Source: Branchiostoma floridae
Taxonomy: Eukaryota > Chordata > Leptocardii > Amphioxiformes > Branchiostomatidae
Assembly: GCF_000003815.2 (NCBI RefSeq)
Contig: NC_049983.1
Span: 3,728,706 to 3,792,705 of the forward strand
Reading direction: 5' to 3'
Length of the DNA: 64,000 nucleotides
How positions within the stretch are numbered: position 1 is the stretch's first letter; the number at the start of each line of letters is the position of its first letter. Both the position numbers and the translations under genes were made by a program. The notes under the pieces were generated by a model. The model was given only the letters and a program-made list of their open reading frames with translations, did no database searches and was not told the origin of the DNA. Of this stretch, positions 47,252 to 59,555 are shown piece after piece.

Positions 47252-48004
47252 ATCGACAGTCTAACCTAGCGATGCATAGAATTATTAATGCAAAGACGAA
47301 CCGATGCTGCAATACTAAAATAGATTAAAAGGTGGCGCTTTTGATCCATGTACAAACTCTGTTTTGGCAGGTAGTGTATTTACTCATAGTAATGCATGTA
47401 CCTGAGACCTCAAAAGTTGCCTAACATTCACGCGATTGCCACATGAGTGTCCGCAGTTAATCTCAGCACATTTATCTTCATGAAATAACCATCGCAAACA
47501 GTTATAATGAGTGAATTAATGTTATTTCAACATTTTGTCTAATGAGGTGCCACCCATTACATTACGCTCGATGAGTACCCGTACTTACATGTTTCAAAAC
47601 AGTTTTATGACGGAACCTTCATTGTTAGGAAGTAACTATTAATGTGTAATGCACACGTTACCTAACGTTGATACAGTGACATGTGCCTCATGACTTTATC
47701 CAGGAACCTCAAATATACCAGTTGATCTGTATGTTGATGGTGACTCCATTTCACTTGAATCGACGTGATATTTGTTTGTATTGCATGCCCGGTGACCGCC
47801 TCATCGTATAACACCAGGTCTGTGGTAAAAAGTACAAGCTGCAAACCTGGACAGATTTATTTGACCCATTCACATCGGGAATGCCCCCTACTCTTTTCGC
47901 TAATAGTGGTGGCTGTTTTTACGAGTTCAAGGTATGGCTCTCTTCTAACACACGACCTCAAACAATAAACAATAAACATGTAACGTTCTATTCGATACGT
48001 CCAT

Positions 48005-48215
48005 TAAGCCCTTCACATGAGAGCAAGAATCAGCCAGAATGCCGTCTGAATGAAAATTCTTTTCTATTCCTGGCACTTCCTGGCAATTCGTAGTGTGTTC
48101 CAGAAATTCTCACTGTATTCCAGATATGTGTGCCGGTCCTTTTGGCTGGCCCGAAAGTTTTTGACACTGTCGAGGTGAATTCGAAGTGGAGAAATATCGA
48201 ATGGCATTCAGAGTG
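48005..48215. repeat. Dispersed repeat, inverted relative to 59331-59555
   Basis: CACATGAGAGCAAGAATCAG through GTGGAGAAATATCGAA matches the complement of 59331-59555 with moderate divergence. Both lie in the interval between the two type II receptor genes. Confidence 0.7.
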
Positions 48216-48420
48216 GATTCTGAGACTTAGTGGATTCTAACTATTCGAACTGCAGTCTGACTGCATTCTACGGCATTCAAAACATTCTTATCTCATTCGA
48301 TGGGGAACCGAAACGGCAAGCCCCTTCGAAGCATTGCTCAATGAATGGACTCGTCCGTCTATTGCAGCCTCAGTTGAGACGCAAGAATTGCCACGTGCAC
48401 CTAGAGCCCCCGGTGAGATT

Positions 48421-49232
48421 AAAAAAAGCCTTTCTTGGTGGAATTTATGTGAAATCTGGGCATTTGGGGAGTGGCAGTGGTAGGAAAGACCCTATACTTG
48501 AATTAGTTGTAAAAAATTACCTTTCTCCGTCGAGGGTGTTTCTGCACCCCCCTGAAATAGTGGTATCGTCGTCAGATAGCTGTTTTGAGCCAAACGGGCC
48601 AATCCAATGGCCCTAATTAGGGGAGGGGGTGTATCAAAAGACTAGCCGTATAGAAATTCTTGCCAGTGAATTTCATGAGACTGGACATAGTTGGCTATCA
48701 TTCAAGGGTAAGTTTGCATGACTTGAATTCTTTATTCTTGAGATAATTGCATATTTGTTTCCTCAACTCTTCCATTGTTGCATGTAATCACTGGGGGAAA
48801 TTCTAATGGTTGCGTCTACCCAGTAAGTCTATAGGGGTGACTGCAGAATTATATTTTCCCCGGTGATATCTGTAATCCTATGGGGGGATTGGAGAAAACA
48901 AATGTGTCCTTATTTCAAGTATTGAAAATTCACGCCATATAAACTGACCCTTAAATGCTTGCCTACTGTGTCCACTCTCAGCAAATTCATTTGAAAGAAT
49001 CTCTATGCGGCTAGTCTTTAGATACAAAGACCCCACCCCCCTAATCGGAGCACTTGGATTGGTCCGCTTGGCTCAAAACAGCTATCCAGCGATGATACCA
49101 CTATCTTCTGGGGGTGCAAAAAACGTGACGAAGAAAGGTGATTTTTATAACTGATGCAATAAGTATATGGTCTGTCCTACCGCAGCCACCCCAAAACTGA
49201 CCAGATTTAACATTATATCGAAAAGCTTTTTT
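48421..49232. repeat. Long foldback, ~310-bp arms
   Basis: 48421-48730 and 48923-49232 are imperfect inverted copies around a ~190-bp spacer. Shared runs include ATAGCTGTTTTGAGCCAA, AGACTAGCCG and CACCCCC. A transcript through it would fold into a long hairpin. Probably a foldback or long-TIR MITE; no target duplication found. Confidence 0.75.
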
Positions 49233-49330
49233 ATGGTTTAAAGCTGCATATTATATTCTCTCTCGCCTTGAGCTCTAGGCGCAGGCGCTAACTGTGGCGT
49301 CACCCCTCTAGTAAAGACGAGGACCAAGTT

Positions 49331-49514
49331 CCCAGAAGCAAGCGATTTATTCTTGTCCGTACGTTTCTGGCTGATTCAAAGGGGCCAAATCGTCCCTAGG
49401 AGTAAATTGAGTCCACAGAAATCCCAGAAGCAAGTGATTTATTCTTGTCCGGACGTTTCTGGCTGATTCAAAGGGGCCAAATCGTCCCGGGGTGTGAATA
49501 GTGTCCACAGAAAT
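49331..49514. repeat. 92-bp tandem duplication
   Basis: Two consecutive copies starting CCCAGAAGCAAG (49331 and 49423), each ending GTCCACAGAAAT. Few differences, so fairly recent. Confidence 0.85.
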
Positions 49515-50145
49515 CGCACAGTAAGTCCCAAATATTTTACGTTTTTACTCCTCCAGTCATCTAATTAAGTTCTTTCTAAAGCCATTTAATACATTCACCC
49601 ATTATTGTCTTTACTTGGTTTTGTTTGTTTTTAGGTTTGAATTTTTTATTAATTCTACCACAAGACTATGCGTTGGGTCTCTGAAACTACATTGTACGTC
49701 TTAGAAATAAGACAATGTGACGAATATGTGAGGAAAATCTATCAAAAATGTACATACATTGCTAGGACTTTACATAACGTTATATAACGATGATAGGCCA
49801 TATGACAGATATAGAAATATGTTCAGAGAAGATATTGTATAATTGCCATTTTGCATAGTTAGGATAATGTTATCACTGTTGAATACACTTTTCTAATGGC
49901 TTGTTTGGCATGTAACACTAGTTCACCTTTATTCGCAGGGTAACCCTTATCCTTTGTATGTAAAATTGGATTATTTAGGGATATAAATTCAACGGAAGCC
50001 TGTTACAAACTGGAATGCTATGAAAATATTGCAATTTTAAACCAACGTTCCCTACGATATCCCTAAATATCTTTCGTTAAAATAACAACGAATATAGGTT
50101 ACCAAGTGAACTATATTTACGAGCACATTCCATTTGTAGCACGAA

Positions 50146-50372
50146 AAAGGACACGTCAGCAACAGACCCAGCAAGTGAAAATCTACAGTATTTATACATT
50201 TATTCAAAGTCTAGAGATGATTAGTTTGCTTCGTGCTGTATATGCTTTCTTATATGTCTCTTGATCATGCAATGAGTGGACTTTGTTATTTTATTATTTG
50301 TCTGCCCATGATGTTACATATGTAAAAATGCCCATTTTCCAAGGAGCGAAGCAGAAACTATCATGCCCTGAT
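50146..50372 (+). repeat. Local repeat R, copy 1
   Basis: CAGCAACAGACCCAGCA, CTAGAGATGATTAGTTTG and ATGATGTTACATATGTAA are shared with copies at 51721-52070 and 53341-53645. A partial relative lies at 47290-47350. Non-coding. Confidence 0.75.
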
Positions 50373-50388
50373 AAATGTGGGTTCATAC

Positions 50389-51029
50389 CTGCGTATATTT
50401 TCAAGTGCGCATGATTTCCGCATGAAATTCTGTCAATACGCAGCCGTACGCCCAACATTTTGAATTTTTTTTAATAAACTGTATTATACGTCACGTCCCT
50501 CTGCCGAATGATGACTTCAGCCTATCCATTCCGCCTGAAGTGCGTATGATTTGCATTTGAAGTGCGCAACATAATTTTCTTTTCTGCGAATAGCTGCGTT
50601 TGAGTTACGTATGTTGGGCGTACTGTAAATGCAGAAATGTTCGCGGTGGATTAATGTTAGCGTTTTTCGCGGCGACAACTTCACTGCGAATTTAAAACCA
50701 CTGCGAACATTTTTCTACTATAGTATTAGACTGGAGTCTATGGCGTTAACGCGAAATTAAAACCCCCGCGCAAAGTCATTTTTCCCGCTACCGCGAAATT
50801 AAATCCCCGCGAACTTAAATACATTTACAGTATTCCGGACAACGTCTGCAGACCACATGCCCGACGCACCTAATGTCATTCCGTACTGGAAACTTTCAAA
50901 ATACAATTCTGATGCGTTTGAGGTACGTGCGTGTACGTGTACGTGCGTGGTATTGTGCGTGCGACTGCGTATTGAAGAAGTTATCCAAAATATCAATACC
51001 GAACTTACGGGGCTTGAAAATATACGCAG
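50389..51029. mobile_element. Inverted-repeat element carrying a nested MITE
   Basis: Perfect 17-bp ends: CTGCGTATATTTTCAAG (50389) and its complement ending at 51029. Interrupted by the element at 50623-50830. No coding. Confidence 0.7.
50623..50830. mobile_element. Nested Tc1/mariner-like MITE
   Basis: 208 bp flanked by TA (50621-50622 and 50831-50832). Ends CTGTAAATG and CATTTACAG. Both halves carry GTTCGCGG/CCGCGAA motifs. Confidence 0.8.
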
Positions 51030-51720
51030 TGTACAATATTTAGAATTTTGTATCACAACTAATGGACTTATAAAGTCTCTCAACTCCCCCCCCCCCTTCA
51101 GAAAGAAACCTACGAAAGCATCACGCTAGCCTAAATGCAATATATATCACGAAAATTGTACATTTTCCAACAAGTCCCATTGAATATATATTTAAGATTT
51201 CCATTCAACGTTAGTCCTAAAAATAATACAAAACTTCTAACACGTCATCTTTAGGTTCATAACTGCAGTTCTTGAGGGCATGACTTCTTCTTCTTGTTTT
51301 GCAATCTTTCTTCATCCATGTTACGACATAAAACGATAACAATAAATGAAAGACATTTCAGATTCAAACTAGAATCATGTTGCCCCCCAAAACAAAACAA
51401 AGGAAACAGTTTTTTTACTGTAAACCCCATTGCCCATAGTCACTAAGTCATTTTACCGTTATGAATTTTAGTTGCTATTTACCAGAAAATGTCGTATTCA
51501 TTTTCCCCCACTTACCCCTGTGTTTATGTAGTTTACCTTGTCTATGTGCAATATTCAGTTCTAAATAAAAGTAGGAAACAAAATATATAATGGCAGGCAA
51601 CTACAAAAATAAACATCCTCTCTAAAAGAAGAATAGCATTTGGTAGTCTAAAAGCATTTGGTAGAATCTTGTTTTTTTCTGTGGTGGTATACCAGTCAAT
51701 CATTTTGTACATTATGCATA

Positions 51721-52070
51721 GACGGAAAAGAACACGCCAGCAACAGACCCAGCACGTGAAAATCTACAGTATTCATTTATTTTGTTGAAAGGCTAGAGAT
51801 GATTAGTTTACCTCGTGCTGTTTATGCTTTCTTTTGTCTTTTGATCATGCAGTGAGTGTACTTTGCAATTATATTATTCGTCTGCCCATTATGTTACATA
51901 TGTAACTCTACCCATTTTCTAAGAAGCAAAGCAGAAACTATGATTATTGCTGTAAAGACAACCCTATGCTGCAATACTAAAGTGGATGAAAAGGTGGTGC
52001 TTTTAATCTATTTTCCTTCCGCCTTCAAGTGACATCCATTGCGGATTTCTTTTCATTTTTGTGACTCAAG
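51721..52070 (+). repeat. Local repeat R, copy 2
   Basis: Longest alignment with copy 3: from CTAGAGATGATTAGTTTAC through GCTGCAATACTAAAGTGGAT to TTTTGTGACTCAAG. Confidence 0.8.
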
Positions 52071-52225
52071 CACCCCCCCCCCCCTCCCCATAGTTGTTGG
52101 CGCAGAATCTGACAGCTTGGTTCTGCACTCTCTGTACTTTATCTTCGTCTTTCTTTCTCAAATATATTGGCTGTACCTCTTTGATACACCTATTCCCTGG
52201 AAATATATTATACTTCTTTGATATT

Positions 52226-52271
52226 TACCTCCATGAACATGAAATGTCATGGAGGTTATATTTTCAGTAGC

Positions 52272-52305
<34 letters not shown>

Positions 52306-53345
52306 GAACAAGATAACTCAAGAACGGCTGGATGGATTGATTTCATACTTAGTGTGTTGGTAGTGTGTGACGAAAGCTGAAAATGATTAGATTTTGGGTA
52401 ACCTAGCGGCTTCCTTTGGTCCTGCAGCGCAACTTCCGGTGTTGCTATCTCGTGTTCTGAACAAGCTATGGTCACGATTTCAAAGTGTTGGATAGCCATC
52501 GATCTCAGAAATTAGTGACATAAGTTTTAGCCCCCTAGCGGCTAGTTTTTGGATGACATGGGCATTTTTGTCAGCCACTGCAGCCTGCAGCTGGTTTGCT
52601 TCCTTTCCCCTTCTTGCAGCTGGACCTGACAGTTGCCAAGGCCCACCTAACCCCCACGCGCGGACTGTACCAGTCCCAGTTTAGCAAAATGGGTAGGATT
52701 TGTTGATAAAAAGACTTTGTCATAACTCAAGTAGGGAACAACGGAATTTTTATGATTTTTGGTAAGTAGGTATCTTAGACAATGTTGTACAAAATGAAAT
52801 GTTAATTATGCAAAATAGGACATTTGCATATCAATGAGAATATTCTATCATAGCAGTTTTTTATGTATCTCTTGTCCCGGACGTGATATGGTATTGACGT
52901 TTGGGTGGTAGATAGCTTTCAGTGTCATGACAAAGTGGGGCAAGTTATAGCCCCCTAACATTTAATTTCTAAACTACAGAGGGTTTTTTAAGACATTCCA
53001 AAGAGGATAACTGCAGAAAGGATTGACGGATTGGCATAACTAATGAGGAATCTGTATAATTCCATTGTTTTCAATAACTGAACTTCCTTAAATGCAACAT
53101 ATATTAAAGATGATGGGTGAAATATAAGCATATACCAAATATGCTAATGAGGAACTTACTTGCATAATTTATGTCAAAATTGCAAAAACGATTTATGATT
53201 AATGATGGGCATTTCATAATTGTGACATATGTACGTTAGTAACAACATCATGCATAAATTACGTTATTGTATTTGTCTATTGCATGAAATTTACAAAAGC
53301 TCTACATATTTCATGGAGGCATGAGGTCGCCGAACTCTTATCATT
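52226..53345 (+). mobile_element. Repeat family with CCTCCATGA...TTTCAT ends, copy 2
   Basis: Begins ACCTCCATGAACATGAAATG, has a (TGTC)n tract at 52275-52305, and ends TTTCATGGAGGCATGAGGTC then GCCGAACTCTTA. Opposite orientation to 39385-40288. No coding. Confidence 0.6.
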
Positions 53346-53645
53346 TATTTATTCAAAGTCTAGAGATGATTAGTTTGCCTCGTGCTGTTTATGTTTTCTT
53401 GTAGGTCTTTTGATCATGCAGTGAGTGTACTTTCTAATTATATATTATTCGTCTGCCCATGATGTTACATATGTAACACTACCCATTTTCCAAGACGCAA
53501 AGTAGAAACTATGATTATTGCTGCAAAGACAAACCTATGCTGCAATACTAAAGTGGATTAAAAGGTGGCGCTTTTGATCCATTTTCCTTCCGCCTTCAAG
53601 TGACATCCACTGTGGATTTAGTTTCATTTTGGTGACTCAAGTAAG
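53341..53645 (+). repeat. Local repeat R, copy 3
   Basis: Close to copy 2 over its whole length. It begins right after the CCTCCATGA element (52226-53345). Confidence 0.8.
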
Positions 53646-54375
53646 GTTTTTGTTTTCCTCACGACATGTTGGCAAGGCATTCACATATTGAAGTTTTCTT
53701 TTTTTTAACTGCCATACAACATAAAATTTGCTCATTTGATATGAACTCAGATAACCTTTCATGCTAATGCAAGGCATTCAACTTTGTTGGGTTTGCACAA
53801 AAATGGCGTTATATCCCTCCTGTTTAGCCTTAGTTGTTATTTTGTTAACATGTAACTCTTGTTCACATTTATCCGCTCATTAATGCTATGTTCATTGTAT
53901 TCGAAATTTAGTATCTAGGGATGCCAAGTCGGCGGAAGGTGGTTTCAAATGGCAATGTATTCGAAATATCGCATTTGGAGCCACAGTCTGAGGACTTTGC
54001 ATCTCTAAATACTAAAACGGATATAGGTTACCCAGCGAATAAAGGTAAACTAGCGTTACATGACCCCTCTTCGTTATTGTACTTAATGTGTCTCGAAGGT
54101 GCGAATGTTTTTTGTTGTTGCTGTTGCTAGAGCCTGACAGGAAAACTGGTAGGTGGTTGCATTTGGGGCTTGTTTGATAGATGCATAATGTTGATCCCCT
54201 AATCAGGGGAAGGACCGGCTACTTACATGTACTTGCTCACAAAATATTCAATTACAACCTAAGATAATGACAAAGCAAACTAGTACAAGATACGATAAAA
54301 TGTGACGAGTATTATAAAGCTTAAGACACAATGAGCTATTTAGAATCTTAGGGTATCTAATAGTCTAGGCTATCG
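53646..54375. other. Intergenic DNA, no gene seen
   Basis: A frame at 53921-54130 has no splice support or family resemblance. Likewise 54829-55810 between the hAT copy and the next TTAA element. Confidence 0.45.
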
Positions 54376-54383
54376 TATGCAAT

Positions 54384-54820
54384 TAGGGATGGGTACCGGT
54401 ACAGAAAATTCAGGTCCAGGTCCGGTTCAGGTCCAGTGGATCAGGTCCAGGTCCGGACCTGAACCTGGACCTGATTCAGTATGACTCACACCATTGGTCC
54501 ATTTCACTACAAAGAAATCTGTTTGGTGGAGTATTAGACTCACACTGTTGTTTTAAAATCCTACAACGCTAACTGCACCTGTACGGTTGACTGGAAAATT
54601 TTGTAGAAATGACTATAAACTCTGCTCTACTTTACTCTTGTTATTTTCTTCCACCTGCAAGCGACAAAACGTGTGAATGCCTTATCAAATAATCTGTTAA
54701 TTTTCCAATAGGTCCAACATCCGGTCACTTAATTTTTTTCCGGTTCGGTTTTTCCGGACCGGTCCAATAAGAAAAACCGGTTTTGTACCGGTACGCTGTA
54801 CCGATACCCAGCCAGCCCTA
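54384..54820. mobile_element. hAT-type MITE, copy 2 (opposite orientation)
   Basis: 437 bp, same family as 46819-47251 but inverted. Perfect 8-bp duplications TATGCAAT at 54376-54383 and 54821-54828. Ends TAGGGATGGGTACCGGTAC and, complemented, TAGGGCTGGCTGGGTATCGG. Confidence 0.92.
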
Positions 54821-55814
54821 TATGCAATAATGCACAAAGGCAGTTTTGCGGCATCAAACACTGGGAGTTTTATTTTCACACAAGACAAAGGTTCTCCCGC
54901 ACACAAAGGTTTCTATCTATACAAGGGTTATGTCAGTACAATACTATGCTAATTTACGTATTATATTACAAAGTGTAACGTTTCATCTAAACACAGTACA
55001 TTCAGTAACACTTTTTTTTTGGAAGATGATTATTGTCGCAAACAAATATGACAAAAAAGGAAGCCAATACAATTGATATGACTTCGCAGAAATTAGGGTC
55101 GGGTGGGACTAAGGTGCAGTTTGAATTGCAAAGCGTGGCTGCGTGCTTGAGTGTCTGAGAGCAGAGTATCTCTAACGACGGGCGTTATCTATTTATAAGA
55201 CAGAAGGAGCTGGCTTCTTCCCGTTGACTCATCTTTACAACTTACTGAGTCAGGATAGATTGGGGATGTTCCCTGCTGATATCTTCCGGTATCCATTCGA
55301 AGTGGACCCGCTGGTGCGTTCTGAGAAGCTGGAGTCATTCGGAATTCAAAACTCAAATGAACAATACATCCATCTGCACCTAAATTGATATCCTGTTTTG
55401 TCTGTTAGGTTGTCTGCTAGGTTTGGAAATACCCTTCGTTCTGCAGTGTCCAATATCTTCCACTACTGAGTCACAGTCTGGATCGATTTCATTTTCAGAA
55501 GGTACCCAATTGGTGTAGCAACCTTAAGCTTTCTTTGAAGCTTATTATCATGAAATGGCGTTGGTACCTTTCTGAAAAGGTCATTTTAGACAGTAATAAA
55601 TCACAAATTGACGCCCCTAGAATTTGTTTACAAATTCTATACCGCTTGCATTTAGATTTAGATTAAAATTCAGATAATACCAATACATGGTAAACCCAGG
55701 CAGGTTAGCTAAAGGTGGGTGCCAAAACACATTACATACATTTACACTTCTCATGGAACACACATGGTTTATTAAAACGGTTAGCTTATGCTTTAACAAA
55801 AATAAGAAGATTAA

Positions 55815-56735
55815 CCCTATCCAGACTGGGCTTTTTGTGCCTTCCTTTCCATTCGACCCCCCCCCCCCTTCGTATTTTCAAAACGGCTTACTGCACGATC
55901 ACCAAATTTGCAGGGGGGGGGGGGGTGTGCTCATCGAGTTTTATCATTCCTAAAATTTTTATATCATTATGAGTCTTATGACGTAATATGACGTAATTAT
56001 GACGTCATTAATTGATATTTTTGGCTAAAACGGGGAATTCCCATAATACCTAAATATATCACTCGAAAAGTTACCAATAAAGGTTTCTTATTAACATTTA
56101 AGTGTTATAAGACTTCTGTTGTCAAAAGCCGACACAACGACGTCAAAATGTCGTCATAGAATGACGCCATCTGTAGCTAAGGTATCCGCCATCTTGGATT
56201 ATCAACTTTAAATTTTTCAACATACATTTTTTTAATATATAACGCTAAAACCCCATGGAAATGGATTAAAAACGTTCACATGAATGTTTTCTGTAAGAAA
56301 ATAACACGTAGTGATGAAATGTGAGTGAAAATAAGCTTGTTATACTTTAAATCATGATATTGTAGGCCATCTTGGAATCTGACCAATAACGTCATCTCAT
56401 TAGCATAATCTATGAATATCTAATGCTAAATGTTCAACTAAGATGTGTTAGATATTAAAGATATATGAAAAGAAGTTTAGTTTAGCAAGAAAATCTTAAA
56501 ATCCCATGGTTTAAACCAAAATTAGTGATTTTTTTAAAATTTGCCTTTCAGAAACCCGTTGTCATGGCAACACGAAAAATCATAAACTTATCTAATTTGT
56601 TTTTTAAATTGTTGCCAACAATAGTTTAGGAAAACTCACCAAGTTTGGTTGTTCTAGTACAAGCCGTTTGGGAGCTATTGGAGGTCAAATTTGTCGCAGG
56701 CACTTTTAGCCACCCAACCCTTGTCAGCCTGATAA
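55815..56735. mobile_element. TTAA-family element, nearly complete copy
   Basis: CCCTATCCAGACTGGGC after TTAA (55811-55814). The interior has TGACGTAATTATGACGTCAT and ATCTTGGA-type blocks; the right part has GTTGTCATGGCAAC and GTTGCCAACAATAGTTTAGG. The right end has decayed and lacks TTAA. Confidence 0.65.
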
Positions 56736-58345
56736 CTAGGGAACGCGTGAATGGATGGTTTTGATATTTGGTATGTGGGTAGGATTAGACATGACGAAGG
56801 AATGGCAGGAATTGCGTTACGGCAGGACGCTCTAGCGGCGTGTTATGGTATGGCAGCGGAACTTCCGGTTTTGCTATTTTTTGTTTGGGACTTGTTTGGG
56901 TGATGATTTTTTAATGGTAGGTAGCTGTGTGAAATCCTAAAAAGGTGTGTAAGTTTTGGCCACCTAGGGTTTCGCAGGGGCGGTGAAAGTAATTCTTGTT
57001 TTAGGTTTTGAGAAGAAATAATGCGAGAAGGGGTTGATGAATGTTAAAGACTGTAGGTATACAGATAGCTGACGTAATGATGTACATACTTGTATGCTTG
57101 TTATACAAATTAGCTGGTTATTTGCATAATGCGATAGGTATGTGTAGAAACCCTCAAAACTCTGTGTCTGTGAACAGAACAGCTCCTTCACGCCAACACA
57201 GATTGATCTGATATTTGGTATGTGGGTAGCTCTTGAGAAGGAGAAGAAACGTACGAGGCGTTTTTTTGTCTAGTGGCTTTTGACGGTTTTGCAGGGGATG
57301 TTTGTACTTGAAAAATAGTGTGTAGTGTGGTAAGTGTGGCGATTACGCCGTATTATATTTAGGAGTTACGTCATTCTGTGTGGGCTGGAGTTGTGGGCCC
57401 GTCCCCACAGGAAGTGACCCCAAAGGTCATAGTTGCGCAATAGAGGACAGCACGACTTATATATGCCAGACGATTACAAGACAATGGTACTATAGGGACA
57501 GTACATTATACATGATGGGGTGTAAACGTTTCCTATAAGTTTTGATAATCTGTAGATTAAGGGCAATGAATAAGGGCAATGATGATATTGTTTACAGGGG
57601 CCTATATTATACGTTTTAAAAGGGTTGTACATGTAACAGTTACTACCGGTACAATACATTGGTGAACAAAGCAGGGTTTGTTTTTCATAGTTAGTTGTAG
57701 CCATTGATGAGATTGTTTATAGGGATTGTACATTAGACATATAGGATGCACAATGTAGTGGACTGCATTGTGAAACCAAGAATGCTACATCATCATTGTT
57801 GCAAGCAACAAGTCGGCAATAATGATATGTAAAGGGGCTGTACAAAGAAAAACTATAATTTATAACATCACTTTGTAGAAACGTCCATGCAATGTATCAA
57901 GTCGTCAATATTGACAATATTGATCCGTCAACCCTTCCCTTGTTATTACCATCTAAAGGGATGATTCGATTGCGTACGCGCGGAACACTTGCTGTCAATT
58001 CCGGGATTTTTTACCAATCGGACATACTAGTACACAACTCAGTTAGGCTAATATTTCTCTCTTTGTTAGTTAGAGTCCATTCCAAGTCATCGTGCGGATG
58101 TTTGTTGTCATTGTTTAGAAATGATTTCAAAGTTTTAAAATTATATGTCTAGATTCGACATTTGATACTTCAGAAATATTTTAAACATTATTTCAATTTT
58201 ATAAATATTTCCCCGGTCCTGTAAAACTTTGGAAATATTCATGGTTTGGAATTAGATACTTCTAATGGTTTCTAAATAATTATAACAGCATTAAACCATT
58301 ATTCACCATTTTCTACCATTTTTGTAACATTTTGTAAATGGGTCA
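56736..58345. other. Intergenic DNA, repeat-like, no gene seen
   Basis: The part to about 57250 has phrases (GGAACTTCCGGTTTTGCTAT) resembling the CCTCCATGA family. Nothing recognisable after that. Confidence 0.4.
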
Positions 58346-58618
58346 GTGGGCTGGGAAGATAGCAATTCACATATCCTTGCAAAGTATCCTTATGCAACAC
58401 AACATTGGAATGGTCTTGACATTGCTGTTCGTTCACTTAACTTTTCACTGTATAAAAAACATTTAGTTAAATTAGTACGTCCCTCCGTCAATAAACATTT
58501 AAGTTACGGTCCTCGATACACCTGCGCCCTCCTTACACGCCTTCGCATCGGCACCTGCAGTCTGAACCATTGTTTATTCATCCGCAATTTACTAATTTTA
58601 CCATTTGGCAAAGTTTAA
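58346..58618 (+). mobile_element. LINE remnant, C-terminal part
   Basis: The frame holds RPSVNKHLSYGPRYTCALLT followed by RLRIGTCSLNHCLF, the pattern found near the end of non-LTR retrotransposon ORF2 before its zinc knuckle. The knuckle itself is not in frame. Degenerate. Confidence 0.5.
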
Positions 58619-59330
58619 ATGTGAAAGAATGACACAGAGGTTTCACAATTATTCTAAGAAATATTTTGTACAGTTAACTAGTTACTTTCAAAATGTTTCT
58701 AAACTTTTTAAATGAATTCAAATAGATGAATATTTTCTTAGTCAATTTAAAAAAAAAATCAATTATTGTGGCCTAGATACTAGTATTCTTTTACTCCACA
58801 TAATTCAGACTTATTACAAATATCACCTAAAACCCTCATGGTGACTTGGAATTGACTAATGTGTCTTATCTTTGAGTATCTGCTATTATGAAATGAAGTA
58901 GGCGTATAATTTGGGTACCTACTGGCTCGCAAAATATACCTAGTTATTATTATTGATATAAACTGTCCTCATTATATATGCAAATTAGCCCCTGATTTGC
59001 ATGATAAAAATTGATTATGTAAGGCATCTCCAAAGCTATCTCACTCGCTCGCTCACGGCCCATGACAAAAGCTATCTGCATTCCAAATACCATGACAATC
59101 TGTCAACCCAAACTATTCCACTTCAAAGGGATGATGCAGCTAACGTTACATAGGCGCGAAAAAAGTTGTAGAATTCCGAGAATTTTTGCCAATCGAACGT
59201 ATCATTTTCTGTAAGGCTAGCCCCTGAGATGTCTATAAAAATCACCCTCCAACCACCACACCCTCGCCCATTTCACGAAGGTTGAGCTCTGCGAACGCTT
59301 GTTAGAATTGTGAAAATACAGTAAGAATAC

Positions 59331-59555
59331 ACTTTCAACGCCGTTCGATATTTCTCCACTTCAAATGCACCTCGAACGTTTTGAGCATGTCAAAAACTTT
59401 CGGGCCAGCCAAAAGAACGGGCACAAATATCTGGAATGCGGTGAGAATTTCTAGAATACAGTACGAATTCCTAGGAATAGAAGAAGAAAAAAGAGGATTT
59501 TCATTCTGATGGCATTCCGGCTGATTCTTGCTCTCGTGTGAAGTGGCCTTAAAGC
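59331..59555. repeat. Dispersed repeat, inverted partner of 48005-48215
   Basis: Complement aligns with 48005-48215 (GAGCAAGAATCAGCCGGAAT versus GAGCAAGAATCAGCCAGAAT). Confidence 0.7.

Noticed and set aside
50857-51129. 90-codon frame with CTCTCVVLCV-type sequence
   Set aside because: Lies across the right end of an inverted-repeat element and a C-homopolymer; no splice sites.
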